Made by a program: the position numbers and the translations under genes
Assembly: GCF_013348805.1 (NCBI RefSeq)
Contig: NZ_CP054690.1
Location: 3,038,001-3,102,000 of the forward strand
Reading direction: 5' to 3'
DNA length: 64,000 nucleotides
From: Rhodococcus sp. W8901
Lineage (GTDB): Bacteria; Actinomycetota; Actinomycetes; Mycobacteriales; Mycobacteriaceae
The notes under the pieces: model-generated
Database searches by the model: none
What the model was told of the DNA's origin: nothing
The model's input: only the letters and a program-made list of their open reading frames with translations
Shown here: positions 52,019-64,000 of the stretch, in pieces
How the letters are laid out: each line of letters begins with the position of its first letter
Position numbering within the stretch: the stretch's first letter is position 1

Positions 52019-52963
52019 CTACGGCGTCGGCGCGCCGACGGTCACCGCGGTGGCGCCGGGACCCGTCCCGTACCGTCCGGAACCGCCTCCGAGCTGCTCC
52101 TGGAGCGCCAGCACCGTCGTGATTCGACCCGACTCCCGATCGACGTTGTCGACCGTGGTGAGCACCGCCGAGACGGCCGCGTCCGCACGGGCCACCGCGA
52201 TCGGCCCACTGCCCTCCGCGGCGGCCGGTGGGCCCGCCAGCACGGTGCCGGCGCCACGCCCGTCGAGCGCTCCCGCGAACCGTGCGATCACCGCGCCCCG
52301 GTTACCGCCGGTGTTCTCGGGATCCCCCTCACCGGTCAGCACAACCGCCAACTGTGCAGGTTGAACGTTTCCGTCGTAGTCGATGAAGCCGCCGCCACGC
52401 AGCGTCTCGAGCGCCAGACCGCGCTCCTCGGGAGTGGTCTGCGGCTGCGCCGTCTGCGGGTTCAGGAGCAGCACCGAGCCCAGCAGGTCTCCCGCCAGAC
52501 TGCCCTGGTCCACCGCGCCGGTCCGCAACTGGATGCCCGCTGGAATGATGTTCGTCACCGTCGTGCGCAACTGATCGCCGTTGACGGAGTCGACGAACGA
52601 CTTGGTCAGCGACACGCGACCGGTGATCGCGCCACCGGCCTGGGCCACGACACGGTTGATCCCGTCGATGTCGGCAGGATCGGCATCCGGCGTCGTGACG
52701 AGGATCACCGAACGCTGCGCGAGGGTGTCGCGGACGATTCGGTCCGCGACGGCGGAGTCGAAACCGTCCGCCGACATGAGCTGTTCGCCGAGCTGGTTGT
52801 TCTCCTGGTTCAGATCCTCGATCTCGTTCTGCAGCTCGGCCTTGTCGTCCCGCAGCCCGGAGAGCATCCCGTTCGACAGCAGCCCGGAACCCAGCACGAC
52901 GCCGATCGCGAGTGCCAGGAAGATCGCCGCTATGGAGATGGCATGTTGACGCATCGAAATCAC
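52019..52963 (-). CDS. steB: SteB/MctB-family outer envelope protein
   Basis: A 314-residue protein with one N-terminal transmembrane helix (ISIAAIFLALAIGVVLGSG) and a coiled coil (about 37-65), then an extracytoplasmic domain. It belongs to the family of Rv1698 (MctB, copper-related) and C. glutamicum SteB, which works with SteA in septation and RipA control. The GTG start overlaps the steA stop (GTGA). Same length as Rv1698. Confidence 0.9.
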   Translation of the reverse strand: MISMRQHAISIAAIFLALAIGVVLGSGLLSNGMLSGLRDDKAELQNEIEDLNQENNQLGEQLMSADGFDSAVADRIVRDTLAQRSVILVTTPDADPADIDGINRVVAQAGGAITGRVSLTKSFVDSVNGDQLRTTVTNIIPAGIQLRTGAVDQGSLAGDLLGSVLLLNPQTAQPQTTPEERGLALETLRGGGFIDYDGNVQPAQLAVVLTGEGDPENTGGNRGAVIARFAGALDGRGAGTVLAGPPAAAEGSGPIAVARADAAVSAVLTTVDNVDRESGRITTVLALQEQLGGGSGRYGTGPGATAVTVGAPTP

Positions 52964-54144
52964 TTGAACAGCCCCTGAACCCACAGCGCGAAGCTGTTCC
53001 ACGTGTCGATTGCCCAGTCCATTGCGTCACCGCCGATGTTCGAGACGACGAGCGCCACGATCACCGCGGTCAGCGCCGCCAGCACCAGCAGCGCGATCGC
53101 CGCGCCGGACACCCGGCTGCGGTACAACGTCGCCACGGCCTTGGCGTCCACCAGTTTGGGCCCGACCTTGAGCCTCGTCATGAAGGCCGCCGGGTTGGTA
53201 TCGCGGCGGCCGCGGTCGAAGAACTCGTCGAGCGAGACGGTGCTGCCGACCGTGACGATGAGCGACGCGCCGTGATGGTCGGCCAGCAGCAGCGCCAGAT
53301 CCGACGGCGACGCCGACGCCGGGAACGTCATCGCGCCGATGCCGAGGTCCTGGATCCGGGACAGTCCCTGCGCGTGACCGTCCGGGTCGGCCGGCAGCAC
53401 AACCTCGGCACCGCACTTGAGGGTCTCGGCGGTGATGTCCTCGGGATCGCCGACGATCAGGTCGGGGCGGTATCCCGCCTTCGTCAGGGTGTCGGCGCCG
53501 GCGCCGACACCGATGAGGATCGGTGAGTACTCCTTGATGAACGGCTTGAGAGCCTTCAGATCGGCTTGGTGGTCCGGTCCGTCGGCCACGACCACGACAT
53601 GGCGATCCTCGAGGTCGACGTCGATGTCCGGCACGCCGACGCCGTCGATCAGCAGCGGACTCTCGGAACGGATGAACTCGATCGTGTTGCCCGAGAAGGC
53701 CTCGAGATGGTCGACCAGCCCGGTCCTGGCCTCGATCATGCGATCGGAGATCTCGGCCTCGGTCTGCTCCTCACCCTTCGCCAGGGCACGGTCACCGGCG
53801 AAGACACTGCCCTCGTGCAGGCGGATCTTCGACCCGTCCTTGATCGCCTTGAAGATCTCCGTCCCGGCCGAGTCGACCAGCACGATGCCGTTGGCGAGCA
53901 GCACCTCGGGACCGAGGTTCGGGTAGCGACCCGAGATGGACGGGGACGCGTTGACGACCGCCAGCACGCCGGCGGCCACCAGGGCGTCCGCCGTGACGCG
54001 GTCCAGATCGATCTCGTCGAGGACGACGATGTCGCCGTGTCCGACGCGACGCAGCAACTTGGTGGTGTCGCGGTCGACTCGAGCGATGCCACTGATTCCG
54101 GGTAGGGATTCGGTCTTTCGGGAGAGCAGCGCCGGCATCTTCAT
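52960..54144 (-). CDS. steA: Cytokinetic ring protein SteA
   Basis: A 394-residue protein with a thiamine-pyrophosphokinase-like core (VGVGAGADTLTKAGYRPDL, then IVGDPEDI) and a C-terminal transmembrane helix (AIALLVLAALTAVIVALVVS). C. glutamicum SteA and SteB form a complex that governs cell separation. ATG 54144 matches the start of Rv1697 (MxMxALLSR) and is preceded by GAGG; the frame opens at 54198. Confidence 0.92.
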   Translation of the reverse strand: MKMPALLSRKTESLPGISGIARVDRDTTKLLRRVGHGDIVVLDEIDLDRVTADALVAAGVLAVVNASPSISGRYPNLGPEVLLANGIVLVDSAGTEIFKAIKDGSKIRLHEGSVFAGDRALAKGEEQTEAEISDRMIEARTGLVDHLEAFSGNTIEFIRSESPLLIDGVGVPDIDVDLEDRHVVVVADGPDHQADLKALKPFIKEYSPILIGVGAGADTLTKAGYRPDLIVGDPEDITAETLKCGAEVVLPADPDGHAQGLSRIQDLGIGAMTFPASASPSDLALLLADHHGASLIVTVGSTVSLDEFFDRGRRDTNPAAFMTRLKVGPKLVDAKAVATLYRSRVSGAAIALLVLAALTAVIVALVVSNIGGDAMDWAIDTWNSFALWVQGLFK

Positions 54145-54245
54145 GACCTCGATGATCGCCCGTCGCACGCGGATGATCGTGGAGGCGCGCCGTATCAACT
54201 ACCACACCCGTCACAGCTATACCAACAGAAAAGTCGGTTTTCGTG

Positions 54246-56024
54246 CTATGCGTGGGCGGTACTGCGCTCCTGCCCCGCGATCGACAACAACTCCTCGGCG
54301 TGCGCGCGGCCGGTCTCCGTGTCGTCCAGGCCGGCGAGCATGCGAGCGAGTTCGACCACCCGATCGTCCTCGGTCAGGGTGCGCACACCACTGTCGACGC
54401 CGCGGCGCACGTCGTCGGTCTTGTCCACCACGAGGTGTGTGTCGGCGAAGGCCGCCACCTGCGGCAGATGAGTGACGACAATGACCTGATGGGTCCGCGC
54501 GAGACGAGCGAGGCGACGTCCGATCTCCACCGCCGCGCGGCCGCCCACACCGGCGTCCACCTCGTCGAAGACCATGGTCGCGCCCCGATCCGAGCCCGCG
54601 AGCACCACCTCGAGCGCGAGCATCACGCGGGACAACTCACCGCCCGACGCGCTCTTGCTGATCGGCAGTGCCTGGGCTCCGCTGTGCGCGGCCAGCCGAA
54701 ACTCCACCTCGTCGACCCCGGACGCTCCGGCATGCAGTTCCCGGCCGTCGACCGCCAGCGGCGCCGAGTCGTTGGGTCCGGCCTCGCGGGCCCGCACCGA
54801 CACGTCGAGCGCGGCCCGTCCCATCGCGAGACCGGCCAACTCATCGCTGACCGCCTTCGCGAGCTTCGTCGCCGCCTTCGTGCGGGCGGCCGTCAGCTTC
54901 ACCGCGGCCTCCGCGGTGAGCTTCGCGGTCTCGTCGACGCGAGCAGACAGGTCCGCGAGCGCGTCCGCAGAGACATCGATCTTCGCGAGCCGCTCACGGG
55001 CCGTGTCGGCCCACGCCAGCACACCGTCGATGTCTGCCGCGTACTTACGCGTCAGTGCCTTCAGTTCGGCTTGACGGGTCAGCAGAGTGTCCAGCGCACC
55101 GGGATCGCTCGGTAGCCCGGACAGGTACCCGGACAGCTCGCCCGAAACGTCCGCGACGACAGCGATCGCCTCGCCCAGCCGCGGCCCCAGTCCCGCCAGG
55201 GCCGGATCGTCCGACGACTCGATCCGCGAGCGGGCCTCACCCAACAGGTCGAGGGCCGCCGACGCTCCGCCCAGCGCGTCGTCGTCGACGCCGGCGAGCG
55301 CGGCCTGCGCGCCCTCGGCGGCCGAACGCAACGAATCGAGATCACCGAGCCTGCGCACCTCGGTGACAATGTCGGTGTCCTCGCCCGGTGTCGGCGCGGC
55401 ACGGTCGATCTCCTCGAGCGCGAACGTCAGCTGATCGGCCTCCTGCGCGAGTTCCCGCGTCCGGCTGGTCCGTTCGATCAGCTCCGTCCGCGCCTCGACC
55501 CACTCGGCTCGATGCTTGCGGTAGCGCGTGAGCAGCGGGCCGATCGTCTTGTCCGCGAACCGATCGAGCGCGGCACGCTGCTGATCCGGCCGCAGGAGGC
55601 GCAGCTGGTCGTTCTGCCCGTGCACGGTGAGCAGCGGGTCGGTGAACTCGGAGAGCACGCCGGCCGGGACACTGCGCCCGCCCAGGTGAGCTCGGGACCG
55701 TCCGTCGCCGCCCACGGTGCGCACCGCGATGATGCTGCCGTCCTCGTCCCGCTCCGCACCGCACGACTCGAGCAGTCGCGCAACCTCGCGGTCGACCTGT
55801 GGGGCGGAGTCGTCGACGGTGAACCGGCCCTCGACGACCGCACGCGCCGCGCCCACGCGCACGCGTCCGGCGTCGGCGCGCGCACCGCTGAGCAGATGCA
55901 GGCTGGTGACGACCATGGTCTTGCCGGCGCCGGTCTCACCCGTGAGTACCGTCAGGCCTGCGTGGAACTGAGCGGAGGCCGACGAGATGGCTCCGAGGTT
56001 GTCGATCCGAATCTCCGCCAGCAC
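54246..56024 (-). CDS. recN: DNA repair ATPase RecN
   Basis: A 592-residue SMC-like ATPase for double-strand-break repair: Walker A GETGAGKT (29-36), central coiled coil, signature SGGELSRVMLA and Walker B ATMVFDEVDAG. GTG 56024 follows GAGGAAG and lies two bases past the nadK stop. Corresponds to Rv1696. Confidence 0.95.
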   Translation of the reverse strand: MLAEIRIDNLGAISSASAQFHAGLTVLTGETGAGKTMVVTSLHLLSGARADAGRVRVGAARAVVEGRFTVDDSAPQVDREVARLLESCGAERDEDGSIIAVRTVGGDGRSRAHLGGRSVPAGVLSEFTDPLLTVHGQNDQLRLLRPDQQRAALDRFADKTIGPLLTRYRKHRAEWVEARTELIERTSRTRELAQEADQLTFALEEIDRAAPTPGEDTDIVTEVRRLGDLDSLRSAAEGAQAALAGVDDDALGGASAALDLLGEARSRIESSDDPALAGLGPRLGEAIAVVADVSGELSGYLSGLPSDPGALDTLLTRQAELKALTRKYAADIDGVLAWADTARERLAKIDVSADALADLSARVDETAKLTAEAAVKLTAARTKAATKLAKAVSDELAGLAMGRAALDVSVRAREAGPNDSAPLAVDGRELHAGASGVDEVEFRLAAHSGAQALPISKSASGGELSRVMLALEVVLAGSDRGATMVFDEVDAGVGGRAAVEIGRRLARLARTHQVIVVTHLPQVAAFADTHLVVDKTDDVRRGVDSGVRTLTEDDRVVELARMLAGLDDTETGRAHAEELLSIAGQERSTAHA

Positions 56025-56026
56025 AG

Positions 56027-56980
56027 TTACCGCTTCCTCCCTCGCCACCCCGTCACCGGAAGATCGAACTTGCGCACCATCCGGTCCGCGAACGGCGCGG
56101 AATCCAGACGGACCCAGCGGATCGGATCCTTGCCGCGTATCACCTCGACGCGGGCACCCGCCGGCAGTTCCAGCGTGCGCCGTCCGTCGCAGAACACGAG
56201 GCCGTCGTGGCTGTCCGCCACCGTCTCGACGGCGACGATCGACTCGGGACTGGTGACCAGTGGACGCGCGAACAACGCATGCGCGTTGCTCGGAATGACC
56301 AGCAGCGCTTCAAGTTCCGGCCACACGACCGGTCCGCCGGCAGAGAAAGCGTACGCCGTCGATCCGGTCGGTGTCGCGACGAGCACTCCGTCACAGCCGA
56401 ACGAAGAGACCGGACGGCCGTCGACCTCGAGGACCACTTCCAGCACGCCGAGCCGGGACCGGTTCTCGATACTCGCCTCGTTGAGCGCCCATCCGCGCTG
56501 GACGATCCGGTCCTCGATCCGGACCATCACGTCCAGTGTCATCCGGTGCTCGATGCGGTACTCGCGCCGCACCACCTGCTCCATCGCCGCCTCGAGGTGC
56601 TCGGCCTCCGCCTCGGCGAGGAACCCGATCCGCCCGAGATTGATCCCCAGGACGGGGACATCCGCGGATTGCGCCAGCTCGGCCGCACGCAGGAAGCTGC
56701 CGTCGCCGCCGAGCACGATCACCATCTCGCAATCCGAGGCAGCACCCGGCCCTTCCGGTACCACGGAGACGTCAGGCCGGTCCGACCCCGTCCCGAGTGA
56801 TTCGACCCGCTCCAGATCGACCTCGTTCTCGAGAAGTCGCAACGCGATGCCCGCGCGGGCACAGATGGCCGCGACACGACGGGCCGTTTCGGTGATCTCG
56901 GCACGGCCCGAATGGGCGACCAGCAGAATCTGGCGCGGCGCGGCGACCTCCTGGCCGGCGGTCGCGGGGGTATCGGTCAC
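56027..56980 (-). CDS. nadK: NAD kinase
   Basis: A 317-residue kinase making NADP+. The GGDG motif is at 91-94 (VLGGDGSF); NEASIENR and [15 protein letters not shown] complete the site. GTG start overlaps the tlyA stop (GTGA). Corresponds to Rv1695 (ppnK). Confidence 0.95.
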   Translation of the reverse strand: MTDTPATAGQEVAAPRQILLVAHSGRAEITETARRVAAICARAGIALRLLENEVDLERVESLGTGSDRPDVSVVPEGPGAASDCEMVIVLGGDGSFLRAAELAQSADVPVLGINLGRIGFLAEAEAEHLEAAMEQVVRREYRIEHRMTLDVMVRIEDRIVQRGWALNEASIENRSRLGVLEVVLEVDGRPVSSFGCDGVLVATPTGSTAYAFSAGGPVVWPELEALLVIPSNAHALFARPLVTSPESIVAVETVADSHDGLVFCDGRRTLELPAGARVEVIRGKDPIRWVRLDSAPFADRMVRKFDLPVTGWRGRKR

Positions 56981-57837
56981 TGTGGACCTTCCTGAACGGC
57001 ACGACGAATGAGGTCCTCCACCGACGGCTCGGGACCGCCGGCTCCCCCGATCTCGGCCGGTGCGGTGCCGGTGGCGACGGCGGTGACGTCTTTGCGCAGC
57101 CAGAGGAAGTACTCGACGTTGCCGGACGGCCCCGGCAGAGGGCTCGCCACTGCCCCGACCGTCCGCAACCCGAGTTCGGCCGCGGCCTGCGCAACCTCGA
57201 GCACCGCGCTCGCACGCAGCTCGGGGTCGCGGACCACGCCACCGGTGCCGACACGTTCCTTGCCGACCTCGAACTGAGGCTTGACCATCGGCACCAGATC
57301 GGCGCCCTCGGCGGCGCAGGCGACCAGTGCCGGCAGAACCAGTTTGAGTGAGATGAACGACAGGTCGGTCACCACAAGGTCGGCCGGACCTCCGATGGTC
57401 TCCGCATCGATGGATCGGACGTTGGTCCGGTCGATCACGTGGACACGATCATCGGACTGGAGCCGCCACACGAGCTGGCCGTAGCCGACATCGACGGCGA
57501 CAACTTCACGTGCACCGTTGTGCAGGAGAACGTCGGTGAAACCGCCGGTCGAGGCGCCCGCATCCAGGCACCGCCGACCCTCGACCGTGAGTCCCTCGGG
57601 CATGAACGCGTCGAGCGCACCGATCAGCTTGTGTGCACCGCGCGACGCCCACGAGATCTCTTCGTCGACGTCGGTCACGAGCAGCGGCGTGCCGGCCTCG
57701 ATCGCGGTCGCCGGCTTGGTTGCCACGTTCCCCGAGATGAGGACGCGTCCGGCCGAGATCAATTCGACCGCATGCTCACGTGAGCGAGCGAGCCCCCGCC
57801 GCACGAGTTCCGCATCGACTCTTGCTCGACGTGCCAC
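56977..57837 (-). CDS. tlyA: rRNA 2'-O-methyltransferase TlyA
   Basis: A 286-residue protein: S4 domain (about 1-65) and RrmJ-type methyltransferase ([37 protein letters not shown]). TlyA methylates 16S and 23S rRNA and underlies capreomycin sensitivity in mycobacteria. The start GTG 57837 lies one base past the TGA of the small upstream gene. Slightly longer than Rv1694 (268), mainly at the C-terminus. Confidence 0.93.
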   Translation of the reverse strand: MARRARVDAELVRRGLARSREHAVELISAGRVLISGNVATKPATAIEAGTPLLVTDVDEEISWASRGAHKLIGALDAFMPEGLTVEGRRCLDAGASTGGFTDVLLHNGAREVVAVDVGYGQLVWRLQSDDRVHVIDRTNVRSIDAETIGGPADLVVTDLSFISLKLVLPALVACAAEGADLVPMVKPQFEVGKERVGTGGVVRDPELRASAVLEVAQAAAELGLRTVGAVASPLPGPSGNVEYFLWLRKDVTAVATGTAPAEIGGAGGPEPSVEDLIRRAVQEGPQ

Positions 57838-57838
57838 C

Positions 57839-58066
57839 TCAGACCTTGTCCACTGCTGCCAGGGACTCGACGAGAACATCGTGAGCCCGTTCGAGAATCT
57901 GTGCCTGACGTGCGAGTTCCTCGGCATCACCAGACTGGGGCGAGCTACCGGACGCGTCCCCGAGCTGCAACAGCAGCTCGTCGACACGGCGGTGGACGCC
58001 CGCCGGATCGGCTCCGCCGCCGGCGTCCGGGAGGTGTTGGCCTGGAAGTGGTACTGACGTGCTCAT
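57839..58066 (-). CDS. Small acidic protein (Rv1693-like)
   Basis: A 75-residue protein with a Gly/Pro-rich start and a C-terminal amphipathic helix (ARQAQILERAHDVLVESLAA). It occupies the position of Rv1693 between the HAD phosphatase and tlyA, and its stop touches the tlyA start. Function unknown. Confidence 0.75.
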   Translation of the reverse strand: MSTSVPLPGQHLPDAGGGADPAGVHRRVDELLLQLGDASGSSPQSGDAEELARQAQILERAHDVLVESLAAVDKV

Positions 58067-58138
58067 CGCTGCAAACCTAGCCCATTCGCCCGACAACAGA
58101 CCACCTGCGACCGGCCGGTGACCCGACCGGTCGCGGCG

Positions 58139-59152
58139 TCACATCTCGCCCAGAAGGTACGACACGGCGGCGCGCGCCGTGTCGTCACCGGCGCGAACAC
58201 GGACGAACTCGGGATGCCGCCACGCGGCAGCGAGAACCGACAGGAACGCGCCCGTGCGAGTCCCGTCCGGGACACCGGGAGCAGCGTGGATCACGAGGTC
58301 TCCCCCGACGAACTCCACCCGCCACCCCGGCCGAGTGCCGACCGCAGATGCCGAAGCCGGACGGTTGAGAGCGTCCAGCGATTCGGCGACGTAGGTCGGA
58401 CGGTGCGTCTCGTCGGCGCGCAGCAGATCGGCTGTCGTGCTCACCCCGGTCAGGACCAGCAACGATTCGGCACCCACCGCGTTCGCGCCGGCGATATCGG
58501 TGTCGAGGCGATCGCCCACGACGAGCGGCCGTCCGGTGCCCGCACGATTCAGCGCATCCTCCATCAACGGAGAAGCGGGCTTGCCCGCGACGATCGGCTC
58601 CCGCCCGGTGGCGGTCCGCACCGCGGCAACCATCGATCCGTTGCCCAGCACCAACCCGCGCTCGGTCGGGAGCGTCGTGTCGACGTTCGCGGCGATCCAC
58701 AACGCACCCGCCCGGATTGCCAACGTGGCCTCGGCGAGAATCACCCAGTCGGTGGCAGGCGAGTGCCCCTGCACGACGGCGACCGGCTCGTCCTGGAACC
58801 GCCGGACGGCACGGAGACCGACGTTCTCGACCTCGGCCGCGAGTGCGTCCGTCCCAACGATGAGGACGGCTGCACCGGGAGCGAGACGCTCCGACAGCAA
58901 GCGCGCCGCCGACTGCGAGCTCGTCACGACGTCCGAGTCCGCAGCATGGAAGCCGAGGTCACGCAGATGAGCGGCGACTTCTGCAGGACTCCGGCTGGCG
59001 TTGTTCGTCACATACAGCTGACGCTCGTCGCCCGCGTCGAGGGCTTCCCGCGCACCCGGAATGACCTCCGGCCCCTGGTAGACGGTGCCGTCGAGGTCGA
59101 GCAGCAACACGTCGTACCCCGCGCGGAGTGGGACACCCACTGCCTCCGTCAC
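58139..59152 (-). CDS. HAD-IIA phosphatase (Rv1692-like)
   Basis: A 337-residue HAD hydrolase: nucleophile motif LLLDLDGTVY (D19, D21), TNNASRSP, and GDRLDTDIAGA. Rv1692 is a D-glycerol-3-phosphate phosphatase in lipid-polar-head recycling; the same is inferred here. Residues after ~260 form an extra domain also present in Rv1692. The start overlaps the TPR gene stop (GTGA). Confidence 0.92.
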   Translation of the reverse strand: MTEAVGVPLRAGYDVLLLDLDGTVYQGPEVIPGAREALDAGDERQLYVTNNASRSPAEVAAHLRDLGFHAADSDVVTSSQSAARLLSERLAPGAAVLIVGTDALAAEVENVGLRAVRRFQDEPVAVVQGHSPATDWVILAEATLAIRAGALWIAANVDTTLPTERGLVLGNGSMVAAVRTATGREPIVAGKPASPLMEDALNRAGTGRPLVVGDRLDTDIAGANAVGAESLLVLTGVSTTADLLRADETHRPTYVAESLDALNRPASASAVGTRPGWRVEFVGGDLVIHAAPGVPDGTRTGAFLSVLAAAWRHPEFVRVRAGDDTARAAVSYLLGEM

Positions 59153-60243
59153 TGACCGTCTCCGGTCAGCTCGGCCACACGCTCCTCCGCATCGGTGTCA
59201 CCGTCGAGATCGGCGGCCGCCGAGTTGAGGAACCACTTGAGTCCGTCTTCGATCCGGCCGGCCGCGACGAGCGCGTCGGCGTACGCGTAGAACAGACGGG
59301 CCGCAGCCGCACCCGAGCGCGACGCGTCGAGATCCGGAGTCTGCAGCGTCACCACGGCCTGGTCGAACTGCCCCAGATCCATGCGTGCACCCGCGACGAC
59401 CATCCGCAGTTCGCTGGCGTCCTCACCGGTGAGCGCCCGAGCCTCGTCGCTGCGACCCAGCTCGATGGCACGCTCGGGACGACCCAGACCCCGCTCGCAG
59501 TCGGCCATGACCGCGAGGAATCCCGGCCCACCCGACATCCGGCGGGCTGCACGCAACTCGGACAGTGCCTCGGCCCACTCACCAGCGTGGTAGGCCGTGA
59601 TTCCTGCGGTCTCACGAACCACCGCGATACGTCCGGCGCGCTGGCGTGCGGCACGGGCATGCGCGAGTGCCAGACGCGGGTCGTCCTCGATCAGCCGACC
59701 GGCCATCACCAGGTGCCGGGCAACCGCATTCGCATTGTTCTTGTCCAGGCTCAGCAGATCCCGGCGTACTGCGGGATCGAGCTCGCCGGCCTCGACCTCG
59801 TCAGGCAGATCCGGCTCGTCGGGGCGAGCGTCACGACGGTTCGGGCCCATGGACTCGCGGCCACGTGCCGGACCGAAGCCGCCCTCGCCGCCACGACGGC
59901 GCGGGGCGCCGCCGGTCCCGCGACGGTCGTCACCACGACTGTCGAACTGCCGACGGTCGTCACCGCGACGCTCACCGCGGGCATCGCCCGTGCGACTGTC
60001 GCCACCGCGGTACTCGCCGCGATTCTCGGTGCGCCGATCGTCGCGATCGCGCCACTGGCCTCCGCCACCGTTGGGGCGGCCGGCACGGTCCTGCCCACCG
60101 CTCGGCGCCTGACGCCGGTCGTCACGTGAACCCTGACGATCCGACGGGCGGCCACCGCGGTTTCCCTGCTGTCCTTGGTGTCCTTCGGAACGGTGAGTGC
60201 CGTCTCCGCGGAAGTTCCGACGATCACCACTGCTTTCCGACAC
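59149..60243 (-). CDS. TPR-like protein with RGD-rich disordered N-terminus
   Basis: A 364-residue protein: residues 1-145 are Arg/Gly/Asp-rich and lack order; residues ~165-355 form TPR-like helical repeats (ALAHARAARQRAGR, EWAEALSELRAARR, ARLFYAYADALVAAGR). It corresponds to Rv1691. GTG 60243 follows AAAGGA by six bases; ATG 60249 and ATG 60258 are alternatives. It reads away from the rRNA operon, whose terminator is 24 bp upstream. Its N-terminus resembles the tail of the helicase at 1792. Confidence 0.85.
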   Translation of the reverse strand: MSESSGDRRNFRGDGTHRSEGHQGQQGNRGGRPSDRQGSRDDRRQAPSGGQDRAGRPNGGGGQWRDRDDRRTENRGEYRGGDSRTGDARGERRGDDRRQFDSRGDDRRGTGGAPRRRGGEGGFGPARGRESMGPNRRDARPDEPDLPDEVEAGELDPAVRRDLLSLDKNNANAVARHLVMAGRLIEDDPRLALAHARAARQRAGRIAVVRETAGITAYHAGEWAEALSELRAARRMSGGPGFLAVMADCERGLGRPERAIELGRSDEARALTGEDASELRMVVAGARMDLGQFDQAVVTLQTPDLDASRSGAAAARLFYAYADALVAAGRIEDGLKWFLNSAAADLDGDTDAEERVAELTGDGQ

Positions 60244-60266
60244 AGCCATTCCTTTCATACAAAACA

Positions 60267-60300
60267 CGAAAGGGGACCCAGTGTGTTGGGTCCCCTTTCG
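60267..60300 (-). terminator. rRNA operon terminator
   Basis: A 14-bp perfect stem CGAAAGGGGACCCA with its complement and a 6-nt loop; on the - strand it is followed by GTGTTTTG. It lies 10 nt beyond 5S rRNA. Confidence 0.92.
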
Positions 60301-60309
60301 GTAACGGAT

Positions 60310-60427
60310 GTTCGGCGGTGTCCTACTCTCCCACACCCTGTCGGGTGCAGTACCATCGGCGCTGGAGGGCTTAGCTTCCGGGTTCGGAATGGGACCGGGC
60401 GTTTCCCCTCCGCTATGGCCGCCGTAA
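60310..60427 (-). rRNA. rrf: 5S ribosomal RNA
   Basis: About 118 nt on the - strand: starts TTACGGCGGCCATAGCGG, contains CCCATTCCGAACCCGGAAG and ends GACACCGCCGAAC. Ends pair as helix I. The 128-nt spacer to 23S contains a hairpin GGTATCTG/CAGATACC (60506-60531). Confidence 0.96.
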
Positions 60428-60531
60428 CTCTATGAAACTGTCACACATTCAATTCCCCCGCCCGAACCACCCGCCGGCACAAGACCTGGGGTGTTGGGGG
60501 TGAATGGTATCTGTGTGTTGTTTCAGATACC

Positions 60532-60545
60532 GCACAGTGGACGCG
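60532..60545 (-). other. 23S processing stalk, 3' arm
   Basis: On the - strand CGCGTCCACTGTGC, exactly complementary to the arm at 63698-63711. Together they form the RNase III stem bracketing 23S. Confidence 0.9.
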
Positions 60546-60555
60546 TAGCTTCTTT

Positions 60556-63687
<3,132 letters not shown>

Positions 63688-63697
63688 CAAAGATGCT

Positions 63698-63711
63698 CGC
63701 GTCCACTGTGC
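63698..63711 (-). other. 23S processing stalk, 5' arm
   Basis: GCACAGTGGACGCG on the - strand pairs over 14 bp with the arm at 60532-60545. Confidence 0.9.
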
Positions 63712-63726
63712 AGTTCTCAAACAACA
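63712..63726 (-). promoter_or_regulatory. boxA-like antitermination element
   Basis: TGTTGTTTGAGAACT on the - strand, the conserved actinobacterial motif just before the 23S processing stem. Confidence 0.6.
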
Positions 63727-64000
63727 CACCCCGCTCGAACTCGCGTCAACACCATGCCCACCACCGAAGTAGCGCGGTCTGCCTGACATCCGAACAGGAT
63801 CGTTTCTTCCTGGAGAAAAACACTCGCGTGTTCTCTCAGGACCCAACAGTATGCCGATATAACTCTCTTCCCGCCGGCACAGTGGCCGGCGGTAGCGAAG
63901 AAGAATGCTTGTCAGTGTTCCACCCATGAGCAACCGCAGTGAAACATGTGTTCACTAAACGGCCTCTGCCTTACTCCCCTCACACCAGTGTGTGAGTCCG

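Larger units (their letters stand above)
63688..64000 (-). other. 16S-23S internal transcribed spacer (partial)
   Basis: On the - strand it contains TGTTGGGTCCTGAGAGAACA and GTTGTTTGAGAACTGC, typical of mycobacterial-type spacers. No tRNA is encoded in the visible part. The 16S gene lies beyond the window. Confidence 0.88.

Overview
The window is high-GC actinobacterial chromosome. Gene content and order closely follow two blocks known from Mycobacterium tuberculosis: Rv1846c (blaI) to Rv1822 (pgsA2), and Rv1713 (der) to Rv1691. The organism is therefore a member of the Mycobacteriales. Rhodococcus (broad sense, including Prescottella) fits best, judging by sequence style, a glycine riboswitch on gcvP and the presence of lplA. 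This assignment is inference; no database was searched.

Layout, left half (mostly + strand to 23.6 kb). A BlaI repressor with its own palindromic operator and an M56 membrane peptidase come first. Two paralogous DEAD-box RNA helicases follow, flanking gnd and a nucleoside deaminase. Then come a DMT transporter, a pirin, guaB1 (GMP reductase type), a pair of CNNM/CorC-like membrane proteins, a putative 3-methyladenine glycosylase, a secreted protein, lplA (-), a hemerythrin-like protein, a VOC protein (-), malate synthase G, a VWA/solute-binding fusion and a metallophosphoesterase. The - strand from 24 to 36 kb carries a methyltransferase, gcvP behind a tandem glycine riboswitch, two MerR regulators around a DUF151 nuclease, garA, gcvH, the DUF881/sbp/DUF881/pgsA set, an SMP-30-like protein and a NUDIX hydrolase. 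Glycine cleavage (gcvP, gcvH), lipoate attachment (lplA), the glyoxylate step (glcB) and the TCA/glutamate switch (garA) therefore lie together.

From 36.3 to 42.7 kb synteny with M. tuberculosis is lost. This accessory stretch holds secreted and lipoprotein genes of unknown role, an aldo/keto reductase divergent from a TetR regulator, an IS110-type transposase remnant, several unrecognised small genes (including two tandem paralogues) and a tRNA-Pro(GGG) with a strong terminator.

From 42.9 to 60.2 kb everything is on the - strand, in tightly overlapping operons: TPR protein, HAD phosphatase, small protein, tlyA, nadK, recN, steA, steB, pyrG, NUDIX, xerD; then parA, scpA, scpB, rluB, cmk, der. 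These serve cell division and septation, chromosome segregation, nucleotide supply and ribosome maturation. The last 3.7 kb is an rRNA operon on the - strand: spacer after 16S, complete 23S, 5S, terminator. It reads toward the TPR gene.
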